This document shows, one piece after another, positions 6,481-9,533 of a stretch of 9,533 nucleotides of DNA. The translations under genes were made by a program, and so were the position numbers. Under the pieces are notes generated by a model. That model made no database searches and had not been told where the DNA came from. It saw nothing but the letters and a program-made list of their open reading frames with translations. Within the stretch, counting starts at the first letter, position 1. Each line of letters starts with the position of its first letter. The stretch is from JBKPNZ01 sp046732895 (GTDB taxonomy: Bacteria; Actinomycetota; Thermoleophilia; Solirubrobacterales; 70-9): contig JBKPNZ010000040.1 of NCBI GenBank assembly GCA_046732895.1, forward strand, positions 1 through 9,533. Direction: 5' to 3'.

Positions 6481-7617
6481 TTACCGCTTGCCGTTGCTCC
6501 CGGCCGGCCGCTCGATCGTGCCGTAGGTGATGCCGCCGTACCAGAACGTCGGGACAACGGGCCACTGGCGGCGCCACGCCGCCATCTCTGACGAGGGGAA
6601 GACCTGGAGGAAGCGCGGGTCGCGCTTGCACGGGTCCGCGAGCGCCTTCTCCTTGACCATCGAGTCGTACTGATCGATCGAGTCCTCCAGGGTGTTCGAG
6701 TTGAGGATCACCTCGCGGCCGAAGAATTCGGCGGTCTTGCGCACGCCCGGGATCTTCGAGAGGTGCGGATGCCACGAGTCCGCGGCGACCCCGTTCTCCG
6801 AGGAGACCCAGACGCCCTCGTCCGTGTTGATGCAGAGCGAGTGGTTGCCGTCCGTGTGCCCCGGTGTCCAGACGAGCGCCACGCCCTTGCCGAGCTCCAC
6901 GTCGCCATCGACGAGGACGACGTTGTCGGTGATCAGGTCCTTCAGGCCGTCCTCGACGTACCAGGCCCACTGCATCGGGTGCAGGGATGCGAACGTGTCC
7001 CACTCCTTGCGCTGAGTGATCAGCTTCGCGTTCGGGAAGAGCGGCGGGCGCGGCGCCGCCTCCCCCCCGATCGGCTCGGTCGTGCCGAGCACGAAGCGCA
7101 GATCCTGGACGTGGAGGTGGTCGAAGCTCACGTAGTCGACGTCCTCCGGCCGCAGGCCGATCCGGGCGAGCGCCTCGTCCGGGTGGTTCCAGATCTTCGC
7201 CAGGACCTTGTAGGAGAGGAACTCGCCCAGGCGCTCGATCTGCTGGGCGTAGAACGGGGCCTCGGCCGGTCCCTCGGGAACGGTGGGCTCGTAGGCGAGC
7301 GTCTTCAGCTCTCCGTCGAAGCCCTCGAACTGGATGACCTGGAGCCGGTTGATGATGTTGATGTAGGGATTTGGGCCCTTGGCCGCGCCGCCGAAGGCGA
7401 ACTTGAGCGGATAGCCGGCGGAGGCGATGTCGACCGTGCGGACGGCCCGGATGCGGTTCTCGGGCACCGCGAAGCGGGCGCGGAACTCGGCGGCGGCCTC
7501 GCGGATGGCGGCCGGGCGGTCGCCCCGCGGCCAGATCTGGTTCGCCTTGTCGAATTCTCCGAATGGCTTCAGGCCGGCCTTCGCGGGCTTCACCTTGGGG
7601 GCTTCAACGACGGCCAT
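6481..7617 (-). CDS. Metallo-beta-lactamase-fold protein with an altered metal motif
   Basis: The start is ATG 7617, chosen because AGGAGGA lies 10 nt upstream, giving 378 residues. The same frame runs open to 7995, but that extension would cover the divergent secreted-protein gene. The N-terminal 160 residues carry a beta-rich part and a helical insert. The MBL core then shows VDYVSFDHLHVQDLRF (160-175), where H167 and H169 match the HxH of HxHxDH but the next two ligand positions are Gln171 and Asp172. H254 in TPGHTDGNHS gives the third histidine. ENGVAADSWHPH (274-285) follows, and D280 may be the bridging aspartate. No signal peptide is visible, so it is probably cytoplasmic. The fold suggests hydrolysis of an ester, lactone, thioester or similar bond, but the substrate is unknown. 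It is transcribed divergently from the lysyl-oxidase-like gene across 85 bp, with no clear promoter pair there. Confidence 0.85.
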   Translation of the reverse strand: MAVVEAPKVKPAKAGLKPFGEFDKANQIWPRGDRPAAIREAAAEFRARFAVPENRIRAVRTVDIASAGYPLKFAFGGAAKGPNPYINIINRLQVIQFEGFDGELKTLAYEPTVPEGPAEAPFYAQQIERLGEFLSYKVLAKIWNHPDEALARIGLRPEDVDYVSFDHLHVQDLRFVLGTTEPIGGEAAPRPPLFPNAKLITQRKEWDTFASLHPMQWAWYVEDGLKDLITDNVVLVDGDVELGKGVALVWTPGHTDGNHSLCINTDEGVWVSSENGVAADSWHPHLSKIPGVRKTAEFFGREVILNSNTLEDSIDQYDSMVKEKALADPCKRDPRFLQVFPSSEMAAWRRQWPVVPTFWYGGITYGTIERPAGSNGKR

Positions 7618-7627
7618 GGGGACAACT

Positions 7628-7634
7628 TCCTCCT
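7628..7634 (-). promoter_or_regulatory. Shine-Dalgarno site that fixes the MBL start
   Basis: On the minus strand AGGAGGA lies 10 nt before the ATG at 7617. It supports this start over any in-frame start up to 7995, and keeps the MBL and lysyl-oxidase-like genes from overlapping. Confidence 0.75.
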
Positions 7635-7702
7635 CGTTTTGAGATCGCGGAGAAACTGTATCGGCGCTGGGCTCGCTGCTACCCTCGCCCGGCCTCGACG
7701 AG

Positions 7703-8521
7703 ATGGAGTTCGACCGCCGACATCCTCGCCTCGCCGCCGTCGCTGCCTTCGTCGCCGCCGCGATCGCGGTGACCGCGCTCTCGGCCGCCTCGAACGCGCA
7801 GGCGGCCGCCGGCGATCCGCTGCTCCCCAACCTCGTGACGCTCGGCATCTCCCAAAAGGATCTGAAGATGGAGAAACCCCATAAGAAGCCCTTCCTCGGG
7901 CTGTCCAACGAGGTCGCGAACAAGGGGCAGGGGCCGCTCGAGATCAGGCCGAGCGAGGAGTCGCACGCGTGCGACCACGATTCCAACCCGGACAATGACC
8001 GCGACGCCTACCAGCGCGTGTTCTCAGACGACGGCGACGGCGTCTTCGACCGTGATCTCGACACGGACTACACCGAGACCAAGATCGGATGCGAGCGCCA
8101 GACGAGCAAGTACTACTGGCAGGTCTGGAACCTCGCCCGCTACAAGCTCCTGCGCATGAGCGACGGTGCGAATGTCGCGACGCAGCACAAGATCGCGTAC
8201 TGCACGGTCGACAGCCTCTTCCACTTCGACCTCCCGGGCGCAGACCCGGATTCGGGGTACTACCCGGTCGGGGGATGTGGCCCCGACGGGATCCTCGGCA
8301 TCTCGATCGGCTGGGCCGATCTCTACAGCTACTTCATCCCGACGCAGCTGATCGACGTCTCCGGCGTGAAGCCGGGCCGCTACTGCCTGCGGTCGATTGC
8401 CGACCCGCGCAACCTGATCCAGGAGAGCGACGACTCGGACAACATCCACGAGGTGACGCTCCACCTGAACCCCGCGAAGCTGGTCGTTGAGCGCCTAGCC
8501 GACGGCTGCGACTTCGGTTAG
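7703..8521 (+). CDS. Exported lysyl-oxidase-like protein, apparently without copper ligands
   Basis: This 272-residue protein starts with an export signal: R5, R6, R9, a hydrophobic stretch (10-28) and AQA near 32-34. Its second half matches the lysyl oxidase family: QHKIAYC around K163, then GISIGWADLYSY (199-210), LIDVSGVKPGRYCLR (216-230) and NLIQESDDSDNIHEV (237-251). Human LOX has the same order, with Lys320 and Tyr355 forming the quinone cofactor; K163 and Y208 lie at the matching places. The copper motif before the YxL strand, normally an HxH pair, reads KYYWQVWNLARYKLL (136-150) with no histidine. Acidic DDGDGVFDRDLDTD (109-122) could bind calcium. Family members oxidise lysine side chains to aldehydes outside the cell. 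Here activity is doubtful and a structural or binding role is possible. The ATG at 7703 has a weak ribosome site. The Tat gene follows after 11 nt, so the two are probably cotranscribed. Confidence 0.75.
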   Translation: MEFDRRHPRLAAVAAFVAAAIAVTALSAASNAQAAAGDPLLPNLVTLGISQKDLKMEKPHKKPFLGLSNEVANKGQGPLEIRPSEESHACDHDSNPDNDRDAYQRVFSDDGDGVFDRDLDTDYTETKIGCERQTSKYYWQVWNLARYKLLRMSDGANVATQHKIAYCTVDSLFHFDLPGADPDSGYYPVGGCGPDGILGISIGWADLYSYFIPTQLIDVSGVKPGRYCLRSIADPRNLIQESDDSDNIHEVTLHLNPAKLVVERLADGCDFG

Positions 8522-8532
8522 GGTAGGCAGGG

Positions 8533-9015
8533 ATGTCTCAGGAGGAGCTCGTCAACGCTTACGTCGAGGGGCGTGTCAGCCGGCGGACGCTGATCCGGCG
8601 CCTCGTCGCCGGCGGCATCTCGCTCGGAGCAGCCGTCTCGTACGCCCACCTCCTCTCACCAGAGCAGGCGGCGGCGCGGCCCCGCCTGCTGCAGGCACCC
8701 GACTACTACCCGGACCTCAACATCCACATCAAGTCGGACAGCCTGAAGGACATCATCGACTCCGGCAGGCTCAAGGTCCGCGTTCGCTCCAGCGGCAAGG
8801 CGAAGCTCACGCTGCGCGGCTACGTGAAGGATGGGGGCAGCTTCGTGAAGATCGGCGAGCGCGACATCACCTTCCACGGTGCCGGCCGCAAGACCTACGG
8901 GATCGACGTGAAGACCGGCAGGCTGCGCCATCGCAACAAGGCGGAGCTGAAGGCGACCGTCGACGGCCGGGGCGACTACCACGGCGCCGCGGCCGACACC
9001 AAGACCCTGAGCTAG
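8533..9015 (+). CDS. Small Tat-exported beta-rich protein of unknown function
   Basis: This 160-residue protein opens with a short charged helix (EELVNAYVEGRV) and then a twin-arginine signal: S16-R17-R18-T-L-I, followed by a moderately hydrophobic stretch (24-41) and a likely cleavage near AAA at 46-48. I take it to cross the membrane folded, by the Tat pathway, or to stay anchored by the uncleaved signal. The mature part (about 49-160) is rich in Lys, Arg, Gly and alternating beta-type strands such as LKVRVRSSGKAKLTLRGYVK, with no Cys, and suggests one small beta-sandwich. I know no catalytic motif in it. It lies 11 nt after the lysyl-oxidase-like gene, and the two were probably kept together for a shared role at the cell surface. 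The upstream AGGCAGGG is a modest ribosome site. Its TAG shares CTAG with the stop of the opposing glycosyltransferase gene. Confidence 0.8.
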   Translation: MSQEELVNAYVEGRVSRRTLIRRLVAGGISLGAAVSYAHLLSPEQAAARPRLLQAPDYYPDLNIHIKSDSLKDIIDSGRLKVRVRSSGKAKLTLRGYVKDGGSFVKIGERDITFHGAGRKTYGIDVKTGRLRHRNKAELKATVDGRGDYHGAAADTKTLS

Positions 9016-9533
9016 CCCAGCCCTTTCTCCGAAGCCTGGATGGTTCGCGGCCGGCGGGGCGCCATCGCCTCCCGGCAGAACCCCGCTGCGGCGGCGCCGA
9101 GCCCAAGCAGGGCGAGCGGCCGCACCCGGCGGAAGCGCCGCTGCTCGGCCGCCGTGCCCCAGGCCGAGACGCGGGCGTTCATGTCCCGCCAGCGAGAGCG
9201 GGCGAAGCTGAGTGCGAAGAGCGGCGCGGCGCGGCGCGGCATCGGCAGCCCCGCCTGTGGCCCAGCAGTAACGATCCGGCCGTGCGCCCGCCCACGGCGA
9301 AAGTGGTGAGCGACGAGCGCAGACACGGTGCGACACGGGCTGTGGTGAATGAACCCGGCCTCCGGACAGCGATAGGCGACGTGGCCGCGCCGCCAGAGCT
9401 CGAGGTTCACGACCGTGTCCTCGCCGGCCCGCATGTCATCGGGAAAGCCGCCGACCTCGGCCAGAAGCTCGCGCGCATATGAGCAGCGGGCGGGCGGTCC
9501 GTTCACCTCCCCCGGCGGGCGGCCCGGCAACGA
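9012..9533 (-). CDS. C-terminal part of a GT2-type glycosyltransferase, N-terminus off the window
   Basis: The frame is open from the right edge to TAG at 9014-9012, leaving 173 visible residues. They hold the last part of a GT-A catalytic domain: NGPPARCSYARELLAEVGGF (11-30), then MRAGEDTVVNLELWRRG (34-50) with the GED motif at 37-39, where family 2 enzymes usually place the catalytic base, and CPEAGFIHHSP (56-66). A basic stretch (about 79-138) follows, and then a short hydrophobic segment (139-152) that could touch the membrane. Such enzymes move a sugar from a nucleotide-sugar to a lipid or glycan acceptor, often for surface polysaccharide. The donor and acceptor cannot be read from this part. 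A TTG at 9530 is not the real start, since homologous sequence should lie upstream. The gene ends tail to tail with the Tat protein gene. Confidence 0.8.
   Translation of the reverse strand, partial: SLPGRPPGEVNGPPARCSYARELLAEVGGFPDDMRAGEDTVVNLELWRRGHVAYRCPEAGFIHHSPCRTVSALVAHHFRRGRAHGRIVTAGPQAGLPMPRRAAPLFALSFARSRWRDMNARVSAWGTAAEQRRFRRVRPLALLGLGAAAAGFCREAMAPRRPRTIQASEKGLG
9221..9240. repeat. Simple tandem repeat, four copies of GCGGC
   Basis: Four exact copies of the 5-bp unit GCGGC lie inside the glycosyltransferase gene, in the basic part that encodes PRRAAP. Because the unit is not a multiple of three, gain or loss of one copy would shift the frame of the last 70 or so residues. Confidence 0.75.

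Noticed and set aside
6763..7884. Long plus-strand open frame opposite the MBL gene
   Set aside because: It is an antisense shadow in high-GC DNA, rich in Arg, Val, Glu and Asp without any recognisable motif, and it runs through two supported genes.
7618..7995. Upstream extension of the MBL protein frame
   Set aside because: It would overlap the divergent lysyl-oxidase-like gene, and a good AGGAGGA site marks the ATG at 7617.

Overview
The window looks like chromosomal DNA of a high-GC actinobacterium. Lines counted by hand are roughly 60-77% G+C, GTG starts are frequent, and genes are tightly packed. The style of the secreted proteins (Tat leader behind a charged N-terminal helix, a bacterial lysyl-oxidase-like protein) suggests the Thermoleophilia (Solirubrobacterales/Gaiellales type). 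That placement is an inference from style, not from a marker gene. No rRNA, tRNA, CRISPR, phage or transposase gene was seen.

Layout. (1) 1-909, minus strand: a secreted Gly/Ser/Asn-rich protein of unknown function, cut by the left edge, with a very good ribosome site. (2) 910-1154: a divergent control region carrying two related CTACC...GGTAG dyads. (3) 1155-5353, plus strand: a compact four-gene catabolic operon encoding a fold-type IV PLP aminotransferase, an acyl-CoA dehydrogenase, an enoyl-CoA hydratase and a two-module 3-hydroxyacyl-CoA dehydrogenase. (4) 5308-6270, minus strand: a ten-helix EamA/DMT transporter whose C-terminal tail reads through a perfect 23-bp palindrome and overlaps the last operon gene tail to tail. 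(5) 6271-6480: a gap holding a strong 37-bp interrupted dyad. (6) 6481-7617, minus strand: a divergent metallo-beta-lactamase-fold protein. (7) 7703-9015, plus strand: a two-gene export pair, a lysyl-oxidase-like protein that seems to lack the copper histidines and a small Tat-exported beta-rich protein. (8) 9012-9533, minus strand: the C-terminal part of a GT2-type glycosyltransferase, cut by the right edge.

How the genes work together. The three acyl-CoA enzymes give consecutive steps: oxidation to an enoyl-CoA, hydration, and oxidation to the 3-ketoacyl-CoA. With an aminotransferase in front, the operon fits breakdown of a carbon skeleton derived from an amino acid. The acyl-CoA dehydrogenase has an Arg and a Ser placed as in glutaryl-CoA dehydrogenases, so a glutaryl-CoA to crotonyl-CoA to acetoacetyl-CoA route is possible but unproven. 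The other genes show no clear functional link to this operon.

I see no clearly new defence or mobile system. The best leads are the degenerate lysyl-oxidase-like protein beside its Tat partner, the altered metal motif of the MBL protein, the 37-bp dyad, the paired operator-like boxes, and the palindrome inside the transporter gene.
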